Below, piece by piece: positions 1-7,414 of a stretch of 52,228 nucleotides of DNA. The notes below the pieces were generated by a model that was not told the DNA's origin, made no database searches, and saw only the letters and a list, made by a program, of their open reading frames with translations. The position numbers and the translations under genes were made by a program. Each line of letters begins with the position of its first letter. The stretch's first letter is position 1. This DNA comes from Actinomycetota bacterium (lineage in GTDB: Bacteria; Actinomycetota; Actinomycetes; S36-B12; UBA5976), in NCBI GenBank assembly GCA_005789325.1, contig SXYE01000052.1, forward strand, positions 1 to 52,228. Direction: 5' to 3'.

Positions 1-143
1 AGGGCAATTCTGTTTTCGCGAGCAGGTCCGCGTTCACCTTCAGGGTGAAAGAAGATCTCAGGATCTTCTCCACGGCATGCTCCTTTTAGCTGCCAGTCCC
101 ACAAATCAGCATTTGGGCCTGGAAGACGGGTTACATCAGCCAT
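1..143 (-). CDS. whiD: WhiB-family regulator, WhiD/WhiB3-like (partial)
   Basis: Only the first 47 codons are present; the gene runs off the left edge. The peptide begins MADVTRLPGPNADLWDWQLK and continues with one Cys (C23) and an FFHPEGERG segment. This is the N-terminal signature of actinobacterial WhiD/WhiB3 proteins, which bind a [4Fe-4S] cluster and work with the primary sigma factor in redox and developmental control. The CxxC, last Cys and GVWGG turn would lie outside the window, so cluster ligation cannot be checked. ATG at 143 is preceded by an AAAGGA ribosome binding site, and a strong sigma70-like promoter lies just upstream. It is divergent from the MerR-type gene. Confidence 0.9.
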   Translation of the reverse strand, partial: MADVTRLPGPNADLWDWQLKGACRGEDPEIFFHPEGERGPARENRIA

Positions 144-174
144 GTTTTTCCTTTTGTTAGGTCGAACAAATTCA

Positions 175-204
175 ACTATAGAATATTGTTCATAACTTAG
201 TCAA
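175..204 (-). promoter_or_regulatory. Promoter of the whiD-like gene
   Basis: On the minus strand TTGACT (204-199) and TATAGT (180-175) are separated by 18 bp, each one or two mismatches from the sigma70-type consensus. The predicted transcript would start near 168, leaving a leader of about 25 nt that contains the AAAGGA site before the ATG at 143. Confidence 0.6.
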
Positions 205-223
205 TCATATCCTATGACCAATC

Positions 224-253
224 TTGTGAACTTGGTCTCAAGGGGTTTATAAG
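224..253 (+). promoter_or_regulatory. Candidate promoter of the MerR/CarH-like gene
   Basis: TTGTGA (224-229) and TATAAG (248-253) are separated by 18 bp, upstream of the ATG at 290. With the opposite whiD promoter it makes a compact divergent control region of about 145 bp. A CarH-type repressor often acts on its own promoter region, but I found no clear repeated operator here. Confidence 0.45.
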
Positions 254-289
254 TGGCCAAACTTGTTCAAGAGGTAGACAATAGGGGCT

Positions 290-1282
290 ATGGCTATAGA
301 AGATGGTGAGAAAATCCACCTAGGACTAACCGTTGCCGTTGTGGCAAGGCGAGTAGGCGTGGCACCAGCAACCCTTCGAACCTGGGAACGTCGCTACGGT
401 CTTTGTCCCAGTGATCGATCCACTGGTGGGCATAGGCGTTATTGCATCACCGATGTGGCCCGATTAGAACTGATGCGAAGACTGGTTTTGGCAGGAATGC
501 CTGCCGGCCAAGCTGCTCGAGAAGCAATGCAATCAAAAATTATTGACGTTGAAGATATTTCTTTAATGGATCCAAACTCTTTAGGTAACAGAGTTGATTC
601 CTTTGTGCAAGATTTTTCACCCGATACAAAATTCTCACACCCTGGTGGTGGATCCGTTCTGCCAATGCAAGGAGCTCCTGCAATTGCCAGGGGTTTAGCA
701 AAAGCTGCTTACTCACTTGATGCAGTTGCCTGCACGCAACTAATTCAAAACAGTATTAATGCTCGCGGTGTGATCTGGACTTGGGAAAAATTGTTAACAC
801 CAGTCTTGATTGCAATAGGAAAGAAATGGGAATTAACAGGTGAAGGAATTGAGTCAGAACATATTTTAAGTGAATGCATAATCGGCCAAATGAAACAAAG
901 AGCAGACCAATTAACCAATCCCGTAAATATTCGCCCAGTTTTGCTTTCTTCAGCTCCAGAAGATCTGCATACCATTCCCCAATTTGTGGCAGCAGCAGCT
1001 TTAGCTGAAAGAAGAATTGCCAGTCGAACTCTGGGGCCAAGAGTTCCGCATGCTTCTTTATTGAGTGCCATCAAAAAATTAGCACCAGCTGCAGTTTTAA
1101 TTTGGGGACAGTTGGAAGTAAAAGCCATTCCAGCAGAATTTGAAAACATTATTAATGCTCGACCAGAGCCCCTAATTATGGTGGCAGGACCAGGTTGGCC
1201 TGAAAAGCTACCTAAAGGATTTAAACGAGCTGGGGATTTGACTTCCACGATTACAGCAATCAGCAATGCTGTTGGGCAATAG
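290..1282 (+). CDS. MerR-family regulator with cobalamin-binding domain (CarH/LitR-like)
   Basis: Residues 13-80 form a MerR winged helix (ATLRTWERRYGL, STGGHRRY). Residues about 131-210 look like the four-helix B12 cap, and 211-330 like the Rossmann-type B12 domain. In Thermus CarH, as I recall it, Trp131, Glu141 and His142 contact the adenosyl group and His177 is the lower cobalt ligand. Here W180, E190 and H191 keep the same W+10/+11 spacing, and H227 follows 36 residues after H191. The DxHxxG motif reads D225-x-H227-x-x-P230. The residue after W180 is Glu, where CarH has the His that binds cobalt after photolysis. A light- or B12-sensing regulator, perhaps of carotenoid or rhodopsin genes, is inferred. 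Start ATG with a weak AGGGG site. Confidence 0.8.
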   Translation: MAIEDGEKIHLGLTVAVVARRVGVAPATLRTWERRYGLCPSDRSTGGHRRYCITDVARLELMRRLVLAGMPAGQAAREAMQSKIIDVEDISLMDPNSLGNRVDSFVQDFSPDTKFSHPGGGSVLPMQGAPAIARGLAKAAYSLDAVACTQLIQNSINARGVIWTWEKLLTPVLIAIGKKWELTGEGIESEHILSECIIGQMKQRADQLTNPVNIRPVLLSSAPEDLHTIPQFVAAAALAERRIASRTLGPRVPHASLLSAIKKLAPAAVLIWGQLEVKAIPAEFENIINARPEPLIMVAGPGWPEKLPKGFKRAGDLTSTITAISNAVGQ

Positions 1283-1328
1283 ATAATTCTTGAGGAAACT
1301 TTTTTAGATTCAATTTCGTCACACCCTT

Positions 1329-1916
1329 GTGACAAAGGTGCTGGTTTTAGATCAAGATCTTGATTCGATAAAGAAAATAACTCAATTTGTTTCCCAAAGT
1401 AAAGTAATTAAAAAGATCTTGAGCGCAACAGATATTTTAAGTGCTGAGAAAATACTTGAAAAAGACCTTCCTGAATTGGTGTTTTTGACTCCAAGTTTTT
1501 ATAAACTTTTTTTAAAACCAAACTTGGTAGTCAATAAAGATTTTGTGCTGCTGGTGGATCAAAAAAGACCTAATGAATTAAATGCTGAAGCAGTTAAGCG
1601 ATGTAGTGCCATTATGGCCCAAAATGCTTCCTTTCTGGAATTCGCAATTTTGATCAATTCTTTAAAGATAAGAAAAATACGCGGGGATCAGTCAAAAATG
1701 CGAACAGTTAGAGGAAAGATTCCAAAGTTAACGAAAAGGGAATTAGAAATTGTTCAATTTCTGTGCCAGGGAAGAAGTGATGCCTGGATTTCAAAAAATC
1801 TTCACATTGCAAACCCAACTGTAAAAACACATCTAAGAAGAATTTTTTCAAAAATGAAAGTCTCCAACAGAGCTCACTGTGTAGCCCAGGTGATTAGAGT
1901 AAGGATTCTGAGTTGA
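1329..1916 (+). CDS. LuxR-type regulator with degenerate receiver domain
   Basis: A 195-residue protein. Residues 131-195 are a LuxR/GerE helix-turn-helix (LTKRELEIVQFLCQGRSD, then TVKTHLRRIFSKM). The N-terminal 120 residues resemble a response-regulator receiver: acidic residues D8 and D10 follow the first strand. The strand that normally ends in the phospho-acceptor Asp reads ELVFLTPSFY, with Thr54 in its place. The protein therefore probably does not take phosphate from a histidine kinase and may respond to a ligand or partner. No kinase gene is adjacent. The start is GTG, 46 bp after the CarH-like gene in the same direction, so co-transcription is plausible. Confidence 0.75.
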   Translation: MTKVLVLDQDLDSIKKITQFVSQSKVIKKILSATDILSAEKILEKDLPELVFLTPSFYKLFLKPNLVVNKDFVLLVDQKRPNELNAEAVKRCSAIMAQNASFLEFAILINSLKIRKIRGDQSKMRTVRGKIPKLTKRELEIVQFLCQGRSDAWISKNLHIANPTVKTHLRRIFSKMKVSNRAHCVAQVIRVRILS

Positions 1917-2020
1917 TGCCGTAAACCAGATCGAGGCTGGGCTTGAGGAAAGAGACATCCACACCTTGAATAAATGATGCTGAGCGCTGGGATTTATCAA
2001 TAAGGATAGGGTTAGGGATT

Positions 2021-3139
2021 GTGACTGAAGTCGAAATTGGTGGCACCAAGCGTGGTCGAAGCGCATACTCATTCGACGATATTGCGCTAGTTCCAACTAG
2101 AAGAACTAGAAATACTGAAGATGTTTCCACAAACTGGAAAATAGACGCCTACGATTTTTCATTTCCAATAATTGCAGCACCAATGGATTCAGTTGTTTCA
2201 CCAGAAGTTGCCATTGCTTATGGCAAACTTGGTGGTTTAGCTGTCCTAGATTTAGAAGGTCTATGGACCAGATATGAAGATCCAAGTGCTGAGTTCAAGA
2301 AAATTGCTGGTGCAAAAGTAGAAAATGCCGTTGAAGTGTTGCAAAAGATTTACGCAGCACCAATTAAACCAGAATTGATCAAAGCAAGAATTAAAGAAAT
2401 AAAATCATCGGGTGTCATTGCCGCAGCTGCTCTTTCACCTAATTCGGTTGTGAAACATTCCAAAGCAGTAGTTGAAGCTGGTATTGATATTTTTGTTATT
2501 CGTGGCACAACAGTAAGCGCGGAACATGTTTCAACAAATCAAGAAACATTAAATTTAAAAGAATTTATTTACCAACTCGATGTGCCAGTAATTGTTGGAG
2601 GATGCGCTTCGCATCAAGCAGCTTTGCATTTAATGAGAACAGGTGCAGCTGGAGTTTTAGTTGGATTCGGTGGAGGAGCGGCTCACACCACATCAGATGT
2701 TTTAGGAGTAAGAGTGCCAATGGCAACTGCTGTTGCAGATGTAGCAGCGGCAAGAAGAGAATATTTAGATGAATCAGGTGGACGATATGTCCACGTAATT
2801 GCTGATGGTTCAGTTGGAAAAAGTGGTGACATCAGTAAAGCAATTGCCATGGGTGCAGATGCTGTGATGATTGGATCAACTTTGGCCAGATCAACAACTG
2901 CACCAGGTGCAGGAAAGCATTGGGGATCAGAAGCAGTCCATAAAGATTTACCAAGAGGACAAGTTGTAGAACTTGGAGTCAGTGGAACTTTGGAACAAAT
3001 ATTATTTGGTCCTTCCACAAATGCTCAAGGATCTCTTAACTTGGTGGGTGCGCTAAAGAAAGCAATGGCAACTACTGGCTACAGCGATCTTAAAGAATTA
3101 CAAAGAATAGAAGTTGTTGTTAATTCTTTAAAGAATTAG
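2021..3139 (+). CDS. guaB3: GuaB3 family IMP dehydrogenase-related protein
   Basis: 372 residues with the IMPDH TIM-barrel pattern but no CBS insert: SFDDIALVPTRRTR, FPIIAAPMDSVVSP, VPVIVGGCASHQ, MATAVADVAAARREY and ADAVMIGSTLA. This matches the actinobacterial GuaB3 subfamily. The loop that carries the catalytic Cys in classical IMPDH (SICTT) reads A220-A221-H222-T-T, so a His stands at the Cys position. The activity of GuaB3 proteins is not uniformly settled: a cyanobacterial member was shown to be an IMP dehydrogenase, but this loop argues for caution. GTG start after a GGGTTAGGG stretch. The C-terminal codons form an 18-bp palindrome. No guaA or canonical guaB lies in the window. Confidence 0.88.
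   Translation: MTEVEIGGTKRGRSAYSFDDIALVPTRRTRNTEDVSTNWKIDAYDFSFPIIAAPMDSVVSPEVAIAYGKLGGLAVLDLEGLWTRYEDPSAEFKKIAGAKVENAVEVLQKIYAAPIKPELIKARIKEIKSSGVIAAAALSPNSVVKHSKAVVEAGIDIFVIRGTTVSAEHVSTNQETLNLKEFIYQLDVPVIVGGCASHQAALHLMRTGAAGVLVGFGGGAAHTTSDVLGVRVPMATAVADVAAARREYLDESGGRYVHVIADGSVGKSGDISKAIAMGADAVMIGSTLARSTTAPGAGKHWGSEAVHKDLPRGQVVELGVSGTLEQILFGPSTNAQGSLNLVGALKKAMATTGYSDLKELQRIEVVVNSLKN
3121..3138. repeat. 18-bp perfect palindrome at the end of guaB3
   Basis: TAATTCTTTAAAGAATTA is identical to its reverse complement and overlaps the last codons (NSLKN) of guaB3. As RNA it could fold into a 7-bp stem with a TTAA loop. No U-run follows, so it is either a weak terminator or processing signal, an operator for the promoter that starts 23 bp downstream, or chance. 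Confidence 0.4.
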
Positions 3140-3160
3140 CTAGATAAAAGTCAAGCACTT

Positions 3161-3188
3161 TTGTACCAAAATAAATTAAATTTATAGT
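3161..3188 (+). promoter_or_regulatory. Promoter of the small membrane protein gene
   Basis: TTGTAC (3161-3166) and TATAGT (3183-3188) are 16 bp apart. The -10 element abuts the ATG at 3189, so that ATG would lie upstream of the transcript's start, expected near 3195. This is the reason for choosing ATG 3201 for the next gene. Confidence 0.5.
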
Positions 3189-3200
3189 ATGCTTTTAAGT

Positions 3201-3548
3201 ATGGATATTTTATATAAATCGTTTGTATTACTACACTTTATTGGTTTAGCTGCTCTTTTTGGTGGTTTCTTTGTGCAAATGAAATCAACCACAAAAGTAG
3301 TAAACCCAGCAATGTTCCACGGAGCATTGACTCAATTGGTAACCGGAATTGTTTTGGTTGGATTAGCCGAAACTGGAGCCGGTGACGAAGAACTAAACAT
3401 GACCAAAATTTCAATTAAATTATTGGTTGTTTTAGTGATAACTGTCTTGGTATTTATGAACCGAAAGAATTCTTTTGTTCCAACCAGACTTTGGGCAACA
3501 ATTGGTTTATTGACACTGGCAAATATGGCAGTGGCGGTTTATCTCTAA
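3201..3548 (+). CDS. Small integral membrane protein, function unknown
   Basis: About 115 residues with roughly four hydrophobic segments: LLHFIGLAALFGGFFVQ, LTQLVTGIVLVGLAE, LLVVLVITVLVFM and a final TIGLLTLANMAVAVYL. The style is that of a conserved actinobacterial membrane protein of unknown role; I cannot name a family with certainty. An alternative ATG at 3189 directly follows a -10 box and is unlikely to be transcribed. The 3' end overlaps the convergent deacetylase gene by 4 bp, and a strong hairpin lies about 23 bp beyond the stop, inside that gene. Confidence 0.7.
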   Translation: MDILYKSFVLLHFIGLAALFGGFFVQMKSTTKVVNPAMFHGALTQLVTGIVLVGLAETGAGDEELNMTKISIKLLVVLVITVLVFMNRKNSFVPTRLWATIGLLTLANMAVAVYL

Positions 3549-4282
3549 GCGTTAACCTCAAAAAACATTTCAGCGAACCTGCCTTCGGGCAGGTTCGCTG
3601 CTTTTGAAGCCAAAGTCATCCAGGTAGTTACTCTTTCTCTTAAATCAAGTACATGAGCTGTTTGAGATTTATGTGATGCTAAAGCTTGAAATTTTAGTTC
3701 GATATTTTCTGTAACATCTAAAAATCTTGTTGGAGAAGGATGTGACATGATCCAAATTTTTTGCACATTCCAAGGTTCTAAACCTTCTTTTAATAAGTGT
3801 GGGAAAGCAAATTGATTTCTGGCATCTGGGTAAACAGCTTGAACGGCCACTTCGCCCACAGCCATGTGATCTGGGTGAGAAGCTGGCATTCTTTCCCAAT
3901 TCCTATCAGGAGATTGGGTTATCAAAATGTCAGGTTTTGTCATTCGAATAATTCTCACAAATTCTTCTCTTAATGAAAGACTTGGCACAATTGAACCATC
4001 ATCTTTTCCTAAGTAATGAATGTTGTTTACACCAAGAATTTTTCCGGCCGCACTTTGTTCTATGCGTCTGATCTTGCGCATTTCATCTCTACTAATTGAT
4101 GCATCTTCGCCACCCTGGTGACCATCAGTTGTTATGCAATATGTAACTTCCACACCAAGTTTTGTCAAAGTTGCAATAGTTCCACCAGCACCAAAATCAA
4201 CATCGTCTGGATGTGCTGTGATTACTAAAACTTTTGATCCAGATTTAGGTAGTTCCAGAGGTGTTAGAACAGGTGAACTCAT
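3545..4282 (-). CDS. PIG-L/LmbE family zinc-dependent deacetylase
   Basis: 245 residues from ATG 4282. The PIG-L zinc motif A-H24-P-D26-D27 follows a short N-terminal strand, and ASHPDHMAVG near the middle supplies the later His ligands. Relatives deacetylate N-acetylglucosaminyl groups, including MshB of mycothiol synthesis and Mca of mycothiol-conjugate cleavage. This protein is shorter than typical MshB or Mca (about 290-300 residues), so the substrate stays open. A longer form from an ATT codon at 4306 would overlap the divergent pcrA start and is not supported. A terminator-like hairpin is embedded in the last 20 codons. Confidence 0.82.
   Translation of the reverse strand: MSSPVLTPLELPKSGSKVLVITAHPDDVDFGAGGTIATLTKLGVEVTYCITTDGHQGGEDASISRDEMRKIRRIEQSAAGKILGVNNIHYLGKDDGSIVPSLSLREEFVRIIRMTKPDILITQSPDRNWERMPASHPDHMAVGEVAVQAVYPDARNQFAFPHLLKEGLEPWNVQKIWIMSHPSPTRFLDVTENIELKFQALASHKSQTAHVLDLRERVTTWMTLASKAANLPEGRFAEMFFEVNA
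3571..3600. terminator. Perfect 13-bp stem-loop, probable bidirectional terminator inside a coding region
   Basis: CAGCGAACCTGCC (3571-3583), loop TTCG, then GGCAGGTTCGCTG (3588-3600). The stem has no mismatch, is much more GC-rich than its surroundings and has a stable tetraloop. On the minus strand it is followed by AAATGTTTTTTG, a good U-tract; on the plus strand by CTTTTG. It encodes part of the LPEGRFAEM C-terminus of the PIG-L gene and lies just past the stop of the convergent plus-strand gene. Confidence 0.8.
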
Positions 4283-4305
4283 AGGTAACAACTTAGACTT
4301 AAGCA

Positions 4306-6525
4306 ATGTCTGTTAATCACTCGGCTTTGGAAGATTTAAATCCCCAGCAAAGAGCTGCTGTCACCCACGAAAGCTCACCACTTCTAATTGTTGCAGGGGC
4401 TGGTTCAGGAAAAACACGAGTACTTACTCGACGTATTGCTTATTTGATGAGTGATCGAGGAGTTGCTCCTCAAGAAATATTGGCTATTACTTTCACCAAT
4501 AAAGCTGCAGGAGAAATGAAAGAACGAGTTGCTGACTTAGTGGGAGCAGCTGCGCGCATGATGTGGGTTTCAACTTTTCACTCTGCTTGTGTGCGAATTC
4601 TTAGGGGAGAAGCAACACGATTAGGCAGAACCTCAACTTTTTCAATTTATGATTCAGCAGACTCATTGAGATTAATAACAATGGTGGCAGCAAGTTTAGA
4701 TATTAATTACAAGGCCTTAAGCCCAAGATCTATTGCTAATCAAATATCAACATTAAAAAGTGAATTAATTGACCATGAAACTTACATGAGTAAAGCAGAA
4801 ACTGAGCAAGAAAAACTTGTTGCACAAGTTTATGGTGATTATGATCGAAGACTAGCAAGAGCAAACGCATTTGATTTCGATGATCTAATTGGTGCAACAG
4901 TTGCAGTTTTGCAATTATTTCCTGAAGTGAAACAAAAATATCGAAGACGCTTTAAACATATTTTGGTTGATGAGTATCAAGACACAAATCATGCTCAATA
5001 CATGTTGATTAAAGAACTTGTAGGAAACACTAAAGATGGATTACCTCCAGGAGAGCTTTGTGTGGTGGGTGATGCTGATCAATCTATTTATGCATTTCGT
5101 GGAGCAACGATAAGAAATATTGAAGAATTTGAAAGAGATTATCCAGATGCAAAAACAATTTTACTTGAACAAAACTATCGTTCAACACAAAACATTTTGA
5201 CTGCAGCAAACGCAGTTATATCTCAAAACGCTGAAAGAAGAGAAAAGAAACTTTGGACAGATGCTGGCAGTGGTGAACCAATTGTTGGTTACGTTGCTGA
5301 CAATGAGCATGACGAAGCATCCTATGTTGCTTTAGAAATAGAAAGATTAAGAGAAGAAAATGAATACAAGTATGGACAAATTGCTGTGTTTTATAGAACC
5401 AACAACCAGTCACGTGCTTTAGAAGAAGTATTTATAAGAATTGGTGTTCCTTATCGAGTTGTGGGTGGCTTGAAATTTTATGAAAGAAAAGAAGTCAAAG
5501 ATATTTTGGCTTACTTAAGAGCCATCATTAATCTTGATGATGAACTTTCTTTGCGAAGAATTATCAATGTCCCTAAACGAGGAATTGGGGATAAAGCAGA
5601 AGATGTGATCGATAATTTTGCCAGAAAAAATAAGTTAAGTTATGGACAAGCTATTCAACAGGCTGCCAATATAACTGAATTAAGTGCTAAGGCCAGCTCC
5701 TCTTTAATCGAGTTTGCTGAAATGATGCAAAGTTTTAGGGACATGTTCTTAGCTGATACAAAGCCTTCAGAAATTGTTCATGCAGTGTTAGAAAAAACTG
5801 GTTATCTTGAAATTCTTTTTAACTCAGATGATGCCCAAGACCAAGGACGTGTTGAGAACTTAACTGAACTTGAATCTGTGGCACGAGAATACGAAGCAAG
5901 TCATAGTGCTGGTGAAAACGGTTTAGCGCAATTCTTAGAACACGTTTCCTTAGTGGCTGATTCAGATGATGTGCCAGGAAATGATGAAGGACTTATTACC
6001 TTAATGACCCTGCACACTGCAAAAGGTTTGGAATTTCCAATTACATTCCTAACTGGCATGGAAGAGGGAATTTTTCCTCATGCTAGATCACAAACAAATG
6101 ATAAAGAATTATCCGAAGAGCGAAGACTTGCCTATGTTGGAATTACTCGAGCAAGAGAAAGACTCTATGTCACAAGATCTGTCACCAGATCTGTTTGGGG
6201 AGCACCTTCTTATAACCCAAGTTCAAGATTCTTAGATGAAATTCCTGCATCCTTAATTAGTTGGCAAAGATTAGAACCAATGAATCAACCAGTTTCATCT
6301 GGTGGATTTGGTGCTGCTCCTGCCATGTCAAGAGCAAGTAAACCGAAAGAACCTAAGCAATATTTAATTCTTAATGTTGGCGATAAAGTCTTGCACGAAC
6401 GCTTTGGTCTAGGAAATGTTACTGAAACTGCCGGAAGCGGAGAAAGTGCTGAAGCTACTATCGATTTTGGTTCACATGGTGTGAAACGTTTACTACTTAG
6501 ATATGCCCCTGTTGAAAAACTTTAG
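4306..6525 (+). CDS. pcrA: ATP-dependent 3'-5' DNA helicase PcrA/UvrD
   Basis: 739 residues, standard for superfamily 1A helicases. Motifs in order: Q-motif LNPQQRAAV (11-19), Walker A AGAGSGKT (30-37), TFTNKAAGEM, VDEYQDTN (Walker B), VGDADQSIYAFRGA, LEQNYRST, TLHTAKGLEF and YVGITRARERL. The C-terminal 60 residues form the Tudor-like domain (VGDKVLHERFGLGNV) that in PcrA contacts RNA polymerase. It unwinds DNA in repair and removes recombinase filaments. TAGACT lies 6 nt before the ATG and there is no ribosome binding site, which suggests a leaderless mRNA. Its stop touches the stop of the convergent M23 gene with no gap. Confidence 0.96.
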   Translation: MSVNHSALEDLNPQQRAAVTHESSPLLIVAGAGSGKTRVLTRRIAYLMSDRGVAPQEILAITFTNKAAGEMKERVADLVGAAARMMWVSTFHSACVRILRGEATRLGRTSTFSIYDSADSLRLITMVAASLDINYKALSPRSIANQISTLKSELIDHETYMSKAETEQEKLVAQVYGDYDRRLARANAFDFDDLIGATVAVLQLFPEVKQKYRRRFKHILVDEYQDTNHAQYMLIKELVGNTKDGLPPGELCVVGDADQSIYAFRGATIRNIEEFERDYPDAKTILLEQNYRSTQNILTAANAVISQNAERREKKLWTDAGSGEPIVGYVADNEHDEASYVALEIERLREENEYKYGQIAVFYRTNNQSRALEEVFIRIGVPYRVVGGLKFYERKEVKDILAYLRAIINLDDELSLRRIINVPKRGIGDKAEDVIDNFARKNKLSYGQAIQQAANITELSAKASSSLIEFAEMMQSFRDMFLADTKPSEIVHAVLEKTGYLEILFNSDDAQDQGRVENLTELESVAREYEASHSAGENGLAQFLEHVSLVADSDDVPGNDEGLITLMTLHTAKGLEFPITFLTGMEEGIFPHARSQTNDKELSEERRLAYVGITRARERLYVTRSVTRSVWGAPSYNPSSRFLDEIPASLISWQRLEPMNQPVSSGGFGAAPAMSRASKPKEPKQYLILNVGDKVLHERFGLGNVTETAGSGESAEATIDFGSHGVKRLLLRYAPVEKL

Positions 6526-7257
6526 TTAATCATTTCCCCAAAGCCATATACCAGGATTTTTATAATTTCCGTTCACTAACGTTTCAAAATGTAAATGGGC
6601 TCCAAATGCTTTTCCAGATGCACCAATGTTTCCAATTCTTTCTCCCACATCAACTTCTTGTCCAGCAACAACTCTTATTCGTGATAAGTGTGCATAACGT
6701 GTTACCACACCATCAAGATGTCTTACTTCAATTGTTCGACCATAAGCAGGTCTCCAACCAGTGAAAATTACTGTGCCAACTCTGGCTGCAAAAACTGAAT
6801 CTCCATAATTTCCGTTGAAATCAATACCAGTGTGCCAACCTAAATCCCAAATTCTTCCTCGTCGACCATAACCAACTGAGATTCTGGCTCGAGCAGGATT
6901 GACTGTGTATTTGGCTCTTAACGCTCTTCTTTCTGCAGCTTTCTTTTCTTTTTCAGCAGCAATTCGTGCTACTTCTTTGGCTGCTAAATCTGCTGCTTGA
7001 GCTTTAAACTTTTGAATTTTTTCTTCAGTGCCAGGTGCTCCTAATTTTGCAGCAGCTGGAGTTTCAACAATTGGCAAATCTGCTGCACCAATAACTTTAT
7101 TGGCAACAGAAACTTCTAAGGAAGCATCAGCGACAACAACAGGATCAGATGAGCCCGCAAAATTTGAAGGCAAAGTCATTGCAATAGTTAGTCCAATTGC
7201 AATCACCAGGATTGAACCTGAGATCCATCGATTATTTGGCGCTTTTAGTTTTAGCAT
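6526..7257 (-). CDS. Membrane-anchored M23 family metallopeptidase
   Basis: 243 residues from ATG 7257, which has AAGGA 5 nt upstream; a GTG at 7284 would add nine residues. A single N-terminal membrane segment (residues about 12-29) is followed by a linker, a charged Ala/Lys/Glu helix (about 79-113) likely to be coiled coil, and a C-terminal LytM/M23 domain. The zinc pattern is complete: H142-x3-D146 in HTGIDF, H190 in YAHLS, and H221-x-H223 in AHLHFE. It probably cleaves peptidoglycan cross-links outside the membrane during growth or division. It is divergent from the sucC region. Confidence 0.9.
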   Translation of the reverse strand: MLKLKAPNNRWISGSILVIAIGLTIAMTLPSNFAGSSDPVVVADASLEVSVANKVIGAADLPIVETPAAAKLGAPGTEEKIQKFKAQAADLAAKEVARIAAEKEKKAAERRALRAKYTVNPARARISVGYGRRGRIWDLGWHTGIDFNGNYGDSVFAARVGTVIFTGWRPAYGRTIEVRHLDGVVTRYAHLSRIRVVAGQEVDVGERIGNIGASGKAFGAHLHFETLVNGNYKNPGIWLWGND

Positions 7258-7370
7258 CTTGTCCTTAACCTTGCCCGATGTCACTCCAGTAACACTAAGG
7301 TGGGTTAGTGATATTTGCCATTTGACTCAAAGTAAGAAGTTTTCACCTGAGACATTAGGCTTAGGAGGAA

Positions 7371-7409
7371 ATGTTCAATAACGAGGACATTTATACAAGG
7401 AGTACATAA
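7371..7409 (+). CDS. Possible 12-codon leader peptide upstream of sucC
   Basis: AGGAGG (7363-7368) is followed two bases later by ATG and a 12-codon frame ([12 protein letters not shown]) ending in TAA 5 nt before the sucC GTG. The sucC ribosome binding site AAGGAG (7397-7402) lies inside its last codons, which would allow translational coupling. The spacing between AGGAGG and the ATG is short, so translation is uncertain; the AGGAGG could be chance. Confidence 0.25.
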   Translation: MFNNEDIYTRST

Positions 7410-7414
7410 AGACT

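Noticed and set aside
745..1335. 196-codon open frame on the minus strand across the CarH-like gene
   Set aside because: It lies fully antisense to a gene with clear domain motifs, and its protein has no recognisable pattern; it is a shadow of AT-rich coding sequence.
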